Assembly: GCA_004794785.1 (NCBI GenBank)
Contig: SJOL01005555.1
Span: 39,682 to 103,681, forward strand
Reading direction: 5' to 3'
Length of the DNA stretch: 64,000 bases
Source: Opisthorchis felineus
Lineage: Eukaryota; Platyhelminthes; Trematoda; Opisthorchiida; Opisthorchiidae
Of this stretch, positions 34,173-46,529 are shown one piece after another. The notes beneath the pieces were generated by a model. That model did not search any database, was not told the DNA's origin, and saw only the letters and a list, made by a program, of their open reading frames with translations. The translations under genes were made by a program, and so were the position numbers. Positions within the stretch are counted from its first letter, which is position 1, and the number at the start of each line of letters is the position of its first letter.

Positions 34173-36639
34173 TTCACTTCTGAGCAGGCGAACGTGTTCA
34201 CATTTGAGCGATGTGATCGGTGTGCCCGACTATATTTATCTGCAGTGTTTCCTTCATCTAGTGGATCCTCAAGCCGGATAAAAGACGTCATGTATGGTTT
34301 GCAATGCTTTGCCCGTGTAATCCCCCGAACAACCGGTTTAAAAATCGGGAAACCGAAACGGAAGGGCAAGCAAAAGCCGTTCTAAAACATGCTGAACTGA
34401 TGTTCCATGAGCTATAACTGGGATGGAGAAAACCGTGTGTAGGCGTGCACTGGTAATCCACATGAGTAAGCGGTGAACTCGAGAGCCGACTCCTATCGCT
34501 AAACGGGGTCGGAGAATACTCCATTCCATTTGTACGGTGGTGACCTCAGGGGGGCACTGTTCGCATAGGGCTCAGAATAGTTCATTACGTTCAGCTGGGT
34601 GATTTGCATATCCAACTGGGACCCACTGGCTCTTGCTCCTGATAAGAGGGTGGCGTGCGTACATAAACACTACAGTTTTATCGCACCCGTTTGGCGCAAT
34701 ATGGCTAGCCATGTTTTAAGAAAGTCAAACAAAGAAAGTCAAAAGAAAGTCAAACACGGGTTGCTCATAACAAAAGTTAAACCATTTCATCCCAAACAAA
34801 CTTCTCTTAAAGTGAAACTGGAATGTGTGTCTCACAAGTAGTGGCACCTCCTGCTATTGCAGAAATATTGACGACGCCAACCAAATTTCACGTCCAGTTG
34901 TACAAACCAAAATGTTATAAACCGTTGCCCGCACACGTCCTGCAAGTTATCAGACTATCATACTGAGAATATATCATGTGATAAATGAGTATATTTCCAA
35001 GCAGGGTTTGGAAAATGCATCCAGTTAATTTTCTTTCATTTCACCTGTCATTACTTACACCTTATCGTGGACGTAATGCGGACAGTGAACTGACAGTTAT
35101 ATTGACTTGAAAAAATAAATTTTGAATTTGTCTTTACCGTCTTCGTAAAACCACATACAACGGGAAGGAACGTGTGAAGCAAACATCGAGCGTACTCGTG
35201 TAATAATAGGAAAGGTGGAGCAGTCAGTGGAAATTGGGATTTTTAGGTTGAGCATTTTTCTGTGAGCACAAAACTAACTCAAAGGGACAACTGGAAACAA
35301 ACAGTTAGGAGTTTTGGTTAAGTACTGGGACTGTGATCAACGGAGGGGTTATCAGATGTCGAACGACCGACAGGAGTGTTGTAGGTCTGTCTAGAGTTTG
35401 GATGGCAGAGGAATCAGGAGGTTCATTGTATACACGGATGTATTACTCCAGCGCTTGCTTGTCTTTGGGCTGAGTAGGGTAACAGTGTAAACCTCACGAA
35501 GTTGGATCATTTTTCACATAAGCGATTGGCCTGATCCGAAAAGATAATATCAGGAGTTGTTCCTGTAAATGTTGTCCACAGAATAACTGGTTTAGATCGA
35601 TTACCTTGTCCGGATTAGTCGGTCTGTACAGTTATCATATTTTCAATACAACGTTCGTAGTAGGAATTATGTACTTCGTCTCCAACTGGCGCACAGCTTT
35701 AAGATGGTCGTTCCGAATTTCCATACAGCGGATAGTATGGTTCACTACACAGTCAGTGAGTTTTTTCGATGATAGGCTATTTTCTGTTGGCACTAACCCA
35801 CACCGACGCGACCACTGTGTAATAACGCCTTATGGCAGCAGACCACTTTTGAAGAGTTTGCCAATTTTTCCGATTTATGAAAAATTCTGTGTATTTAAAG
35901 AACTTAATCGTCATATTCTAGTTTGAAAACGCACCTATAACATTTCATTATCCTTTCTAAGTTCTAAGCATTTGTACGCTTTTCTAAGTCCATAGTAATT
36001 TTATACGCCAAAAATTCACCTCCTGTTGGATAGAGCCTTTCCTGAAGATGATTTTGACATTGATGGAAGTCTTCGAGTAGAAATCGGTAATGAAATCCAG
36101 TGGGGTGGTGAGATACCCAGAGCTAGTTAAGTTAATACTACCAATTTAATGGCGTAACATGTGACATTCCTAATTCACTGCCTCACAGCCGGAATAATTC
36201 CGGGAAGGCCTCCTCAAGACTGATAATAATCCAACTCAATAGTGATGATAATCTATCCATATAAAAATTTCCAGAGTGTCTGTAAGTCCTGGATAATTCC
36301 GGAAAAAATTCAGTAGTTTATGCTGCAGTTCTTCACATGGGATAATAGCCTCAGGAGATAGTGAACTACTATCTTGACGAAGTCGTCTTCCCATATGTAT
36401 TCCAAACTTAATTAAGTGCATCTAACTTATTCTGCACCGCAGTATCAAGCGCCAAGTCATCTTCAAATAATTCATTTAGCTTCTAACATGAATTTTTCTA
36501 CATAACCAGTATGAATGCTTTGGATGGAACTTGTAGTTATGTAAATGAGCGGCATAGTGATCTATTTATATGGTGAGTCAGTGTTATATTTTCTGTATGC
36601 GGTCATCTGTAAACCACAAAAAGCGAATTCCGTCAAGAC
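34173..36639. other. No recognised gene, 34.2-36.6 kb
   Basis: No gene could be assigned. At 34719-34755 a roughly 13-bp unit (AAAGAAAGTCAAA-like) is repeated about three times. A 106-codon plus frame at 35606-35926 and a 61-codon minus frame at 36236-36421 have no recognisable product. Confidence 0.45.
34719..34755. repeat. Short tandem repeat, AAAGAAAGTCAAA-like
   Basis: Three imperfect copies of a unit of about 13 bp containing GAAAGTCAAA lie head to tail. Confidence 0.7.
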
Positions 36640-37430
36640 TAACGAAAACCACAAAAGATAGTTTTTGAAGATAGTTCAATGTACAAAGCGCAGTGCTGCT
36701 GGGAAACCCACTGCCCCAGAACATCTAAGGACACCCTAAACACAGAGACACCAAATGTGCGGCGTGATGTGCTCAACCCATGAAATAACTGAGTACGTAT
36801 TGGGTTTACATTTACGTCAACAACAAATTTGAAAAATAATTTGTAATCAATCCCGCGGGTGCGAAATACCAACGGATCCTTCTACACTAAAGCTGGTATA
36901 GTTGGTACACCCGGTTCGACTTCCAAACCACCGCCCAGAAACAATGCAATAGATAAGGTGGCTTGAGCCACTGTATGGCATGCAATGTTACTCTGTAACA
37001 AGCGTGATTCTGTTTTTAGTGTCAAATTCTGAGTGATGAATACCGTAAGGTAGGAATTGTACGGTTTGATGATGATGATTGATGAGTGATGTCACGAACA
37101 TTTGTATTTTAGTTGTGATCCGCCTTCCAGGAAAGGGTCTTGCTGACCATTTCTGCCAACGACTAGAAGCTAAAAGATGTGCCAGTTGAACGGAGTCAAT
37201 AGTGGTAACGTTGTCAGTTCCTATCCAGATTGTTTGACTGAGTGTGCTGTGCATGAAGACGTCCTATTTTCTTCTAGTAACTTTTCTTCACTTGAAAAAG
37301 TTGCGTATACCCGTGATTTTGTGGCCCAAAACGGCTTCATCCTACCCATCCCTGAAATGGAATGTTGACAGTTGCTTTTAAGTTGTACTTCTACATGAAA
37401 AGTTTGTTGAATGAGGTCGCTGGTACTACG
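36640..37430 (-). repeat. Probable dispersed fluke repeat
   Basis: The minus strand has a 88-codon frame (37254-36988) ending ...SEFDTKNRITLVTE. After a one-base shift it continues TESRLLQSNIACHTVAQATL and SIALFLGGGLEVEPGVPTI before a stop. I recall near-identical strings from automatically annotated fluke ORFs, which suggests a multicopy element. I cannot verify that here and do not know its function. It continues directly from the SINE-like unit at 37430-37625 on the same strand and may be one element with it. Confidence 0.35.
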
Positions 37431-37625
37431 GGAAAGTCCTTTAGTTTTTGGTAGATATATTGTAACTTAAATGAAGCCAGTCCAAGCTGAATGTTGAGAA
37501 GCACTCTGCTGTTGTTTCCTTATTATTGGGAATCATAAGCAGTGCGCATTTCACGAAACTCCAGGGAGTTTCGAACGGGCGACCTGCTGGCCAGTGGTTT
37601 GAACACTTAAACTTTCGGTTAGGAG
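37430..37625 (-). mobile_element. SINE-like repeat, second family, with hammerhead remnant
   Basis: On the minus strand a tRNA-like head is seen, with AGTTTAAGTGTT as a weak box A (about 37615) and GTTCGAAACTC as box B (37576-37566). It is followed by GCGCACTGCTTATGA and the ribozyme remnant described separately. The body (CTTGGACTGGCTTCATTTAA and onward) differs from the first SINE family. The plan of tRNA-like head followed by hammerhead is the same, so the two families may share a 5' module. Confidence 0.55.
37501..37545 (-). ncRNA. Decayed hammerhead in second SINE-like family
   Basis: The minus strand reads stem I GCACTG (37545-37540), then CTTATGA in place of CTGATGA, then TTCC and GGAA as stem II around CAATAATAA. 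Next are ACAACAGCAG and the stem I return AGAGTGC (37507-37501). The G5 position is T and the GAAA box is scrambled, so cleavage is not expected. Position-by-position likeness to the hammerhead of the first SINE family is the main evidence. Confidence 0.5.
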
Positions 37626-40600
37626 CAGGTGATCAGCAGTATGGCTAACTCGCAATTAGATAGGATATAAAGCCACTCATCCTTCAACCACGGGATCCTC
37701 ATCGCGTAGTCATACGTGTTGAATTGCTTGTCGAGCAACGGTCCCTCAAATGGAAGTTTCACAAATCGGGCGATGTTTCTTCTTCCTCTGAAATTCGTCT
37801 TATTGTGTAATATATTAGACCAACTAACAGGAGGGCCGATGGGAGCATGTAATCGCTTGGTTCCCGGAATTCGATCAAAAACAGCGCGCTTCACTCCATG
37901 AAAATCTTAGAGTATTAGTGAAGACCTGCTGGTTTATTAGATTACGAACAGTATTATTCGCCGTTCTTTGTGCGCTTACTTCAGATGTTCAGATGATGTA
38001 TGCTCATGAGGATGCTCGTAAGATTAGCTCACGGGCATTTGGAGTCGGACAATCTTCGCTTGCGCTATTGTCTAAACCGAGGCACTAATAAACCGATAAT
38101 CGAAACTCGAGTTTGCCTTTAGTAAACGCTCGGATAATTGGCTGTAGGATAGTTTCATACATCCCCATCACTACTGGCCGACTGTTTTTTCAGCCTATAG
38201 AGCGTTTTTCTAACCCTGGGTTCTGCATAGCCTGGCAACCCTAGAGTTATATAAAAATATGTACTTTTAGATGACAGACTGCAGGAGGTACCACAGTAAG
38301 TTTGTCATATGCTTTATCAAAGTTTATTAAATGCTTCATGTCGCTCAGTCGAACTTCACCTATATTAAGCAACATACAGCGGTCTGACACTGAGCAATGA
38401 CCGGATATGTGAACGGATATCGAGATATGCTGTTTCCCTATTAGTCTGATTTGGAAAAAACGGGTGTTCTAATTCAAACTGAATTAAAATTAGAAATTAA
38501 TTAAAATTATTCAAGTAAGTTAATTAAATTTACATCAGGATTTTCAGTTCACAGCTTACTATTTTTAAATATTCATTCACTAAAGTGCGACTGAATGTAG
38601 GTTACAGGCAGAGCCGAGTTCTGTGCTGCAGCCAAAGGGTCTCCAGGTGTCAGAGTTCTCAAACCGAGCGAATAATCAACCGTTGCACCTTGATTGTCAG
38701 ATAATGTTGCTGCTCATCCCCCCCCCCACCGTGCGCTGCATCGGCCAGGTTTCTCGAAATGATTTTTAATTAAAACAAATGCAACTGGTTGGCACGACAT
38801 GAAAACGCATAGTAACGCAGTGGGAAACGACCAATCTTAGACTACATTACGTGCCTTACGGACCGTGATTTAAAAGTATATGTTATCTGATGCGGAAATA
38901 TCACGGCAATATTTCAGTGCAGTAGTCGAGTAGGACAGGTGGTTAGATATCATTTCACATTTCCGTTCAGACGGTGCAACTAACTTGTTTTTTTTTCTCC
39001 CATATTGTTGAACACCCTACGTGCATTGCTGGTAACCGGAGTTTCCTGTATCCACATAAACCTACATTGCATTACATTACAAACAGTAAGTCATGTTTCA
39101 AAATAACTTCAAAGTTCTACTGAGGTGCGAGGTAGGTTCTACGCTTACCTGAGTGAACTGCCGTTTATTGGATCACGTGGCCGATTCCACTTTGCTTGTC
39201 TTGTGCTTCGCTCATCTTGTCCTAAGTGGATAGTTGACTGAGATTCGCAGAAACAGGAAAGTAACATCTGGTTACAATCCTAAGCTAAAGCATGTGACGA
39301 TCATGAAACCGTTAGAATTACCAGCTCGATGACAGGTAATCCACTTTTTGAACGATTTCGTCAACCAAAGACGACGAATGACGGTCATTATAATTGATCC
39401 CATTTATGTCCCAAATTGAACGCAAGACAATGAGTAAAAACCTTGTGTAACACTATTTGAAGTGAAAAGTATTTTATTAGTTAAGGTAGAGCAGTGAAAG
39501 AAGTGGCAACTAGGTCCCCAAAATCGCCAAAAATTTCCAAGTCGTTTCGAATAATTTTAACACTTCAGTTAATGACATAATTACTATAAATACTGGTGAC
39601 TTTTGTGATTGTCATATATTCCTGACGGTTTATTAAGAGCTGTATTCGCTAAAGCACTTCTGAGCTTGTGCAGCGCGGAAATCCGCGGCTCATTACCATT
39701 CACAGTTAGAGTAAGTGCTGTTGGTAATGCGCAACTTTTGTGAGATTGGACTGATAAACAACCTGGGCCATTTGCTTGCGTACTGAGTATCTTAACTGCT
39801 TCGCCGATTGAAGTTCTCAGAGTCAATATAGAAACTCACCTGTATGAGCAGATTTATTTTACTTTATTGCCTATCAAGCGTGGCAAACGTTTGCAGTAAT
39901 TTTCGTCTCTGTTTTCACACATGGCTGCGCCACGGGGTAGCAGAAACTGGGAGCTGTTTTATTCATGAAACTACTTTCGCGATACAGGACAATATTTCCC
40001 GGATTAATCCCAGGCTACCACTCACATACGTAAAGCCGATACTACCATACTTGAAGTCGCCCGTGTTTTTGATAAGACGAAAGCAGATGATGCATATTGG
40101 GAGAAATCGTAATCGCAGAAACATATGTCGACATAATTGCATTAAATTATGGTACCCAAAATGACTGAACGTGTTATTGTGGAGCTAGAGCGCATACTTC
40201 AAAGCGAAACGAAACCCCTTGATAGTAAGGAAACCACCCTACCCAGGTAAATTGTCCACAGTCTTCATACACATCTGCGTAACTTTCGGCCTTCTGGGCA
40301 TCTTAGGTGTGTCTTCCAAAGGCTAAGAGTGGCAGATGGTGAAAAACGGTGTACCCGCGCGTTACGCGAACATTCACGTTAATCGGAGAATGCATATAGC
40401 ATAGATTTATTGAAGAATTGTGAAGTTCACAAAGTAATTGTGCTTGTTTTGCTTGAACCGGCAAGTATGTATTAAAAATAACCGGAATAGTTCAAACTAT
40501 TTTGGTAAACCCTGGGACAATCCAGTGGCTGCAGTATACAATACCTCTTTGTATAGTTTTACGCGAGTTACAGCATTATCGGGTGCACTCTAAGGAGAAA

Positions 40601-42599
40601 ATTTCATGATCTGTTATCACTTTTAAAAGTAAGATTTTTTGAGCAATCAGATAGGTTGGTTGCTTCCAGCATAAATAAACTTGCCTGAAGCATCTTACGC
40701 AGTTTTCGCAGTATAACCATGGAATAAAGACAAACTAGTTCTCCGTCCAAGAGACCGGGCACAGGATGTTCATCCGTCAGATATTGTGGATAAAAAACAA
40801 ATAAATTCGTCTTCTAGTATAAAACATCGTGCATTTGCTGTCTCCAACTGCAATGGCTCATAAGAGCGCTTATACCAAACCACCGTACAAAGGGGATGTT
40901 GACTGTGAACTGAATAATCACAGGATATCCGTGGTCAGGAATCGTCCGTGTGAGAATTATCCCTGTTCGAAAGTGTCCACATATGGACCTTACACATAGC
41001 TGACTGTTCACGTTTTGTTCGTCAAACTCTGTTTATAACTATACAGGTTACATAGTTACATGATACTTCTGTAGAAGAAATGGGTGGAAATTATCATCAC
41101 GCTGGCAAACAGTGCATTTTAGGCTGAAAAACTCCAATTAGGTATTTGCCGTTTGCTAAGCATGGTGACACATTTACTATAAACTTTTTTCAGTAAAGAT
41201 TAGTAAAACCAAGAAGACAGTCTGAGAACTTCCAGTTCTTGAGTTTTCTTAAGAAATCAGTGGGGCATACAGCTTTTGAGTACTGAGGTGAATTTGTACT
41301 CAGAGCAGCATTGGTGATAGAAGCGCAGCTGTTCAGATCACAGTGGCAAAACCTCAATGGTCCATATTAAGACAACATGACATGTTGGCTGGCAGCTCTA
41401 TGTCATCCTCTAAGAGAATGGCCGATACGACATTCTTTCCATTTTCTCTGTTGAACAACTCGCAATCTGTGTAGTTTGAAAACCTCAGCGCTGTTTATGG
41501 AATTTTTCTAGATCTTTCAGCATAGGTCAGGCGATCCCACGGAACAGGATAAAAAGTTTGGTCGTTATTTGCAAAATACTGTACGCTTTTATTGCTACAT
41601 TTTGCCTCCCTACTCCACTTCACCACACATATTGTGCCTTCAATATGCTTGCCTGAAAACACAATGCCACGAGATGCTTCCTTCTTCGAACTTATCAACT
41701 TATACTATCTTTTATCATACAGTTTGTCATGAATCTTCCACATAAATCACACGTGACCAATGGCTCGGTCGCAATAGCCGCCAGATTGTGGCAACACAAA
41801 ATGAATTCAGAGGTTTATCGGCTGGTATAATGAGGAATTTCGCTGGAACGTGCCATTCCTCAGCATTTTCGTGATGCGGATAAGCGTAAACTAATTGGAA
41901 ATTTTGGGGAGCACATAAACATCTGAAAATCATCAGGAAAGATTCTACTCAGCGGAAAGCAGTCGTTTCAGGAAAAATAAAATTCAGTCTGTTGGAATAA
42001 GTAATTTTTGGATATTTTGTGCTTCCCTTCCTTTCTGCAGCCATCCTGACTGTTGGACAATGGATCGCAAGTTTTGTGTGAATTTCTAGGAGGGATACCC
42101 TCATAAGCTTGGTAGTTTGATTATCATTAGGCGGATGTGGCATAAATGGTTCTTGTATATTGAGGTTTCCCAACACCGCAGTTGTGTCTGTTTCAGGAAA
42201 ACCTCGTTTAAAAAAGGGGTTGAAGTTGAGACCAGTATGAATTTAGCCCTAGCATTTCCAGTTGAGAATATAGGTAGTCAATGATCGAAAGCTCCAAATC
42301 AAGTTACTCGTGAGATCAATGATGGCTTTTATTGCTTTAAACTAAAAACGTGTGGCTGTTTATTGACAGCGCTCGAATCGAGGGACCATTGTAGCCGACT
42401 AGACATTTGGCTTCTGTTTGGTTGCCGGAAAATTATGAAAGTCGAATTGTATGACTGGCCTATTCAGCAGTAAATGTGACCTTCACTTTTTCGAATTTTC
42501 TTGAAGAGGACAAAAACTCCATGTTGAGTTGGTACCAACCGTCCAGTAAAAATTAAACCACTGCGCCTTATCTGATATTCGGCAGTCAAAAAAAACTAA
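37626..42599. other. No recognised gene, 37.6-42.6 kb
   Basis: No gene was identified. Minus-strand frames at 42176-41949, 41933-41727 and 41698-41495 each follow an acceptor-like AG with a pyrimidine-rich tract, but they lack good donors and match no family I know. A poly-C run lies at about 38719-38727 and AT-rich sequence at 38460-38540. Confidence 0.45.
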
Positions 42600-42915
42600 A
42601 CAAAAATGCACACAGGGTATCGACAAATACACTCATTTGCAAATCAATTTGGTTTTCACGGGAGACTCAAGTGAGTCTCTCGTTTATGATGTTCTTCAAC
42701 TGAATGTGCTGCACACAGGCCGCCTCATGTTTCAGTTGGTACGATATTCGAGATATCGCAGTATATTTTCATGAAGGAAACTACTCACAAGGTTGTCGAA
42801 GAGTTTTCAGCACACAGGGTAAATTTATTGTAAATTAGCTTGGTGTATGAATGACAGGTAACTGCGAAAAGACCTAAAATACTACCCATAAGACTGCTTG
42901 AAAAATCGTCAGCAG

Positions 42916-42958
42916 CCCACGACCGGTTTCTCCCTTCTTGGAGCTCACCAGGTAGGTA
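42916..42958 (-). ncRNA. Hammerhead motif with perfect stem I, core A6G
   Basis: The minus strand reads ACCTAC, CTGGTGA, GCTCC-AAGAA-GGGA, GAAACCGGTC and then GTGGGCTG. Stem I CCTAC/GTGGG pairs over five positions. GAAA (42930-42927) and helix III ACCGGT are intact and the cleavage site is GTC. The only core change is A to G in CUGAUGA. Cleavage is predicted between 42921 and 42920 if the lesion is tolerated, which is unlikely. Confidence 0.6.
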
Positions 42959-43149
42959 CAGTCTCTGAATTTTTGTGAAACTTGTGTTCTGCTTGAACCC
43001 AAATTGCATGAAGTTCGACAAAAACACTCGTTTGTACACAAATTTGATTTTGACGGGAGATCTACCTGAATTCCATTTGCATCTCTCGTTTGCAATGTTC
43101 GTCTTTAACTTCGCCTGCCTTGTGTGCTCCAAGAAGGACAAAACCGTTC

Positions 43150-43449
43150 ATGGGCTGTCGAGGAGTTTTCAGCAGCTTTGTGGGTAGCTTCCTTTATGAA
43201 AATATACTGCCATGTTTCAGTTATCAGTTCAACTGAAATATGAGGCGGCTTGATGCATTCTATTGAACTGAACCATCATAAACGAGAGCTTCAGCTGAGA
43301 TTCAGGTGAGTCTCTCGTGAAGCACAATGAGGTAACCAAAGAGTGTATTAGTCGAAGTTCGTATATTTTTGGGTTCAAGTGGAATATCAGGTCGACGGGA
43401 ACTCTATGAATGCACCCACCTGATGAGCCATAAGGAGGCGAAACCAGTC
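43150..43449 (+). mobile_element. 300-nt retrozyme-like monomer between two hammerhead sites
   Basis: Two forward ribozyme motifs flank this unit. The predicted cleavage of the first (ACCGTTC|ATGGGCTGTC) falls after 43149, and that of the second (GAAACCAGTC|TTGAACTG) after 43449, exactly 300 nt later. Self-cleavage at both sites would release a 300-nt RNA, the size class of metazoan hammerhead retrozyme-like circular RNAs. The downstream ribozyme keeps CTGATGA (43420-43426), a GCC/GGC stem II and GAAA (43440-43443). The upstream one is decayed. This genomic copy is therefore probably a fossil, but the layout is informative. Confidence 0.6.
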
Positions 43450-43460
43450 TTGAACTGTCC
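43412..43460 (+). ncRNA. Hammerhead motif with intact core boxes
   Basis: CTGATGA at 43420-43426 and GAAA at 43440-43443 are both canonical, separated by stem II GCC/GGC with a 7-nt loop. The cleavage triplet GTC is at 43447-43449. Helix III (ACCAGT) has lost the perfect self-complementarity of the family consensus ACCGGT, and stem I (CCAC with TTGA) is poorly paired. Activity of this copy is doubtful, although both catalytic boxes survive. Confidence 0.6.
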
Positions 43461-43916
43461 AAGAGTTTTAGTAACCTTACGAGTCATTTGCCATGTCTTT
43501 CTACGGCAGTTTGCCTTTCAGGGCTGTTTCTTCCATTCTTATCCAGGACAGTCCATAAACTCCAAGGGCTTCACGACGTAGAATTCAAATTTTCCTTCTG
43601 TTTACATTCTGTATCGTGTTCGGAGAGGCGATGTTTTTGTGAACACATAGTGAAAATGGGGACACCCTCAGATGTCCCTTCTCAAGCCTATAAAACAGTA
43701 AGAGGGCTCACTTAACCTGACGAAGCACTCATAAGGGAATGAAATTTTGTCACCACTGGGCAACGTAGGTGCCTGCCGAGCAGCACATGTAGTCTGTAGT
43801 TTGTAGTCTGAGGGTAAGTTATGAAGACAATGCAAAAAGACCTGTTTCGATAACTCTCGGTACCTTTGCACTCCGGTAGGTTGGGCGGATGAGACCAACT
43901 TTGGACCAACTTTGAC

Positions 43917-43960
43917 AGCCCACGACCAGTTCAGCTTTTCTTGGGGCTCATCAGGTAAGC
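43917..43960 (-). ncRNA. Hammerhead motif with intact CTGATGA, GAAA changed
   Basis: The minus strand reads CTTAC, CTGATGA (43954-43948), GCCCC-AAGAA-AAGC, TGAACTGGTC and GTGGGCTG. Stem I can pair over five positions with two wobbles. The GAAA box has become GAAC, which removes the A15.1-U16.1 pair. It is a decayed member of the same family. Confidence 0.55.
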
Positions 43961-44420
43961 ACAGTCCCCGAGTTTCCGTCTTAAACCCAATGTAGATGGA
44001 ATTCGCGAACTACTCTCGCTTGCATAAGAATATGGTTTTGACCGGAGACTCAACTGAATCCTGCTGAAGAAGGCCACCGTAAACAAGCAACTCAGATGGG
44101 TTTTATTTGAGCCATCTGTCAAAGCTAAGCCCATATGCAAATGACAGCATTTGACGAGTTTCTTCCGATTTGAGTTCAGATAGAACAAAAGGATAACGGA
44201 AAATCGAGCACTGCACCTACCTAGTGAGCCCCAAATAGGACAAGACTTTTCATAGACCGTCGAAGTGCTTTCAGCAATTGTGTGAGTTGTCTGCTTTATG
44301 AAACTATACTGCCATGTCTCAATTAGCTTGCTAACTGAAACATGAAACGGCCTGGTGAAGAACATTTAGCTGAATTGGACCAACATAAACGAGGGATTCA
44401 TTTGGATTCATTTGACTCTG

Positions 44421-46529
44421 CCGTCACAGCCGAACTCACATGCAGAGGAGGGTATTTGGCATAGGCTCTGCCCTTTTCACTCCACTTCGTCGATTCCAGG
44501 GTTGGCGATCAAACAAACCTGCTTTTTTCGATCATCGGAGAAGTTGGTAAAGGTCAGAGCATACTGCAGGAGAACGTCGCACACCTTGTAAAACATCAGT
44601 AACAGTAGGTAACTGCGCTTTACCTACCCTAGAAACATTTCAGCAGTCCACTCGTACACGTGCCTTGCACACGCTGTGGTCAGTACTGAGCAGCTTCCAG
44701 GACTGGTCATCCTCGACCGTCCACTGTTTTCATTAGATCGCCAATGCTATCACACAGTACACCAGGCCGGTCGTATTTCTTTGCAACACATAAACAAAAC
44801 TCGTTAGTTCCTATTCACCAGCCAACAACCCGTATGCTTCTTGGTCTATGCCATGTCGTTTGGAGTGAAGGATGTCAGCGTCATTTGTTCAATGATTATG
44901 CCGAATCTGAACCGATCTTTCCAACTGAGACGTCGATCACCACTGTAGTGTAACTAACCGATTCCGAATGGTGGGTCTAGTAACACACTCCAAGCTTAAC
45001 GATTTCCTCGAAGAGTACTTCATCAATGCAACACAAATAGAGCCATAAAGAGGCGAATGTTTGCTTTAATTTGGATTGCGACTAGGCTCGTTGTTCCTGC
45101 GCAACCGTGCTGATATGATTCACTGACGAATCCTGCTGTCAGAATAGTTGTGAAGTCACAGCCACTCAAATACCATGATGGCTTTACTTTGGAATGCCCA
45201 CACCCTTTTGGACACTGGAAGTCTTCAAGATTACCCAACAAACAGTGCCCTTCGGGATACACGTTGATGACACTCCATCTTTAGGACGCCAACACCCTTG
45301 CAAATCGCAATACCAGCCTCCAAAATAACTGCCACTAAATTTCGACGAATTTTGTAGTGAACTTCAGCAGATAGCTGACAGTATCTCGTAGGAGTGAGTT
45401 AGACGATGGCACGCAAAATATGATCGAGCGGTTCGACACAGACTGATGTAATCAAAGTGATAAGTGGCTGGTAAAGACCGCGCGACCCAAGTAGTTATCA
45501 CCTCTAATATGCACTCATGGGATTTTCATTGCTGGTTGCACTGCCTCACAGCTGGGTAAATTCGGTGCGTTGGTCTCATGTGCGTTTTGGTTAGAAGACT
45601 GCCGCCGGGTTCGGAAGGCTTAAATGGAAACGGGTATGTATGCATGCGCTTTCGTGCACGTGCGCTTGCATTGTTCAGGCTCTGCTTCAACAACAATAGT
45701 AAAAAGTTACTGGTGAAAATTTTAATTTTTTCTTCCGTGATGATGAGAGAAACTATTCAAACTCTCCACGGCTCCATGGACATACTTACAGTCCCAACCT
45801 GCGGCTGCATTTAAATTGCGCAATAGATAACACCGGCTCAAAGATTTAATCTCAGACAGAAGCATGCAGCTATTCAAGCACTCCCTTCAGATACATATCC
45901 TGGTCATATTCATCATGCACGGCTTATTTCACAATGAAACCGAGCATCGGGTATTTTTTTCCGATATGATAAAAAAACACGTTGGCAAACTTTCCGGACT
46001 GTCTTGTCTCATTCTTCGTGCCTCTGTTTGCCATAACCTCAGCGAAGATCTCCTAAGGAACATTAATGGACAGTCAGCAGGCAGAGGCTAGCTCACTGCT
46101 TGATCTGACACCAAATCGGTCATTGTTGATTCTCGGTCGCACACTGTTATCACCGTCGACAGGCACTAAAATGGCTGAAATAATCGAACTGCAAAAGGAC
46201 TTACAAGTGAACCTACAAATGAACATTGGGTTATCGGATGCATTCATATAGTGGACTGCTTAATGTGGAGTATCATGATCTTCTTGAGGGACCAGACATA
46301 TCAATATCACTTCATGAACCCAGAGAAGATTTCGTGCAGTTTTATCGAGGATGCACCTGATAGACGGCACAGCAAAATGTCTTCTTGCATTGTTATTTCC
46401 TCCCCGCTTTCGTAAAGCAACAATACACAACGAATGACACATCACGCCCGGAATAGTTTGTGCCGACACAATATTCACTGTGTGGTGGGTCGTACAACAC
46501 AGATTCAAACTCGAGTGGGTAACTGCAAC
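44421..46529. other. No recognised gene, 44.4-46.5 kb
   Basis: Frames of 60-82 codons on both strands match nothing I know. Part of this may be the lost 5' portion of the decayed LINE that follows, but no motif supports it. Confidence 0.4.

Larger units (their letters stand above)
42600..44420. repeat. Cluster of tandem and inverted hammerhead repeats
   Basis: A ~300-bp unit is present in several diverged copies and in both orientations. Reverse ribozymes lie at about 42905-42955 and 43916-43960; forward ribozymes at about 43115-43165, 43412-43460 and 44213-44265. The body shared by the copies contains CACTCATTTGCAAA, GGTTTTGACGGGAGACTC, CTCTCGTTTATGATG, CCGCCTCATGTTTCAGTT and TATACTGCCATG. 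Head-to-head pairs create long imperfect palindromes centred near 43.04 and 44.09 kb. Open frames here (for example 118 codons at 42785-43141 minus) recur between copies only because the DNA repeats; they are not genes. The consensus ribozyme is CTGATGA-GCCCC-AAGAA-GGGC-GAAACCGGTC. Confidence 0.8.

Noticed and set aside
33857..34369. 170-codon minus-strand frame
   Set aside because: It runs through the SINE and its ribozyme, so it is a repeat shadow.
38085..38125. GAAACTCGAGT resembling the SINE helix III
   Set aside because: No CTGATGA box or stem II lies upstream. GGCA/TGCC pairing alone is too little to call a ribozyme.
41495..42176. Three consecutive minus-strand frames as exons
   Set aside because: Acceptors look reasonable, but donors are poor and the peptides match nothing known.
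42785..43141. 118-codon minus-strand frame with similar frames nearby
   Set aside because: The similarity comes from tandem and inverted copies of the non-coding hammerhead repeat.
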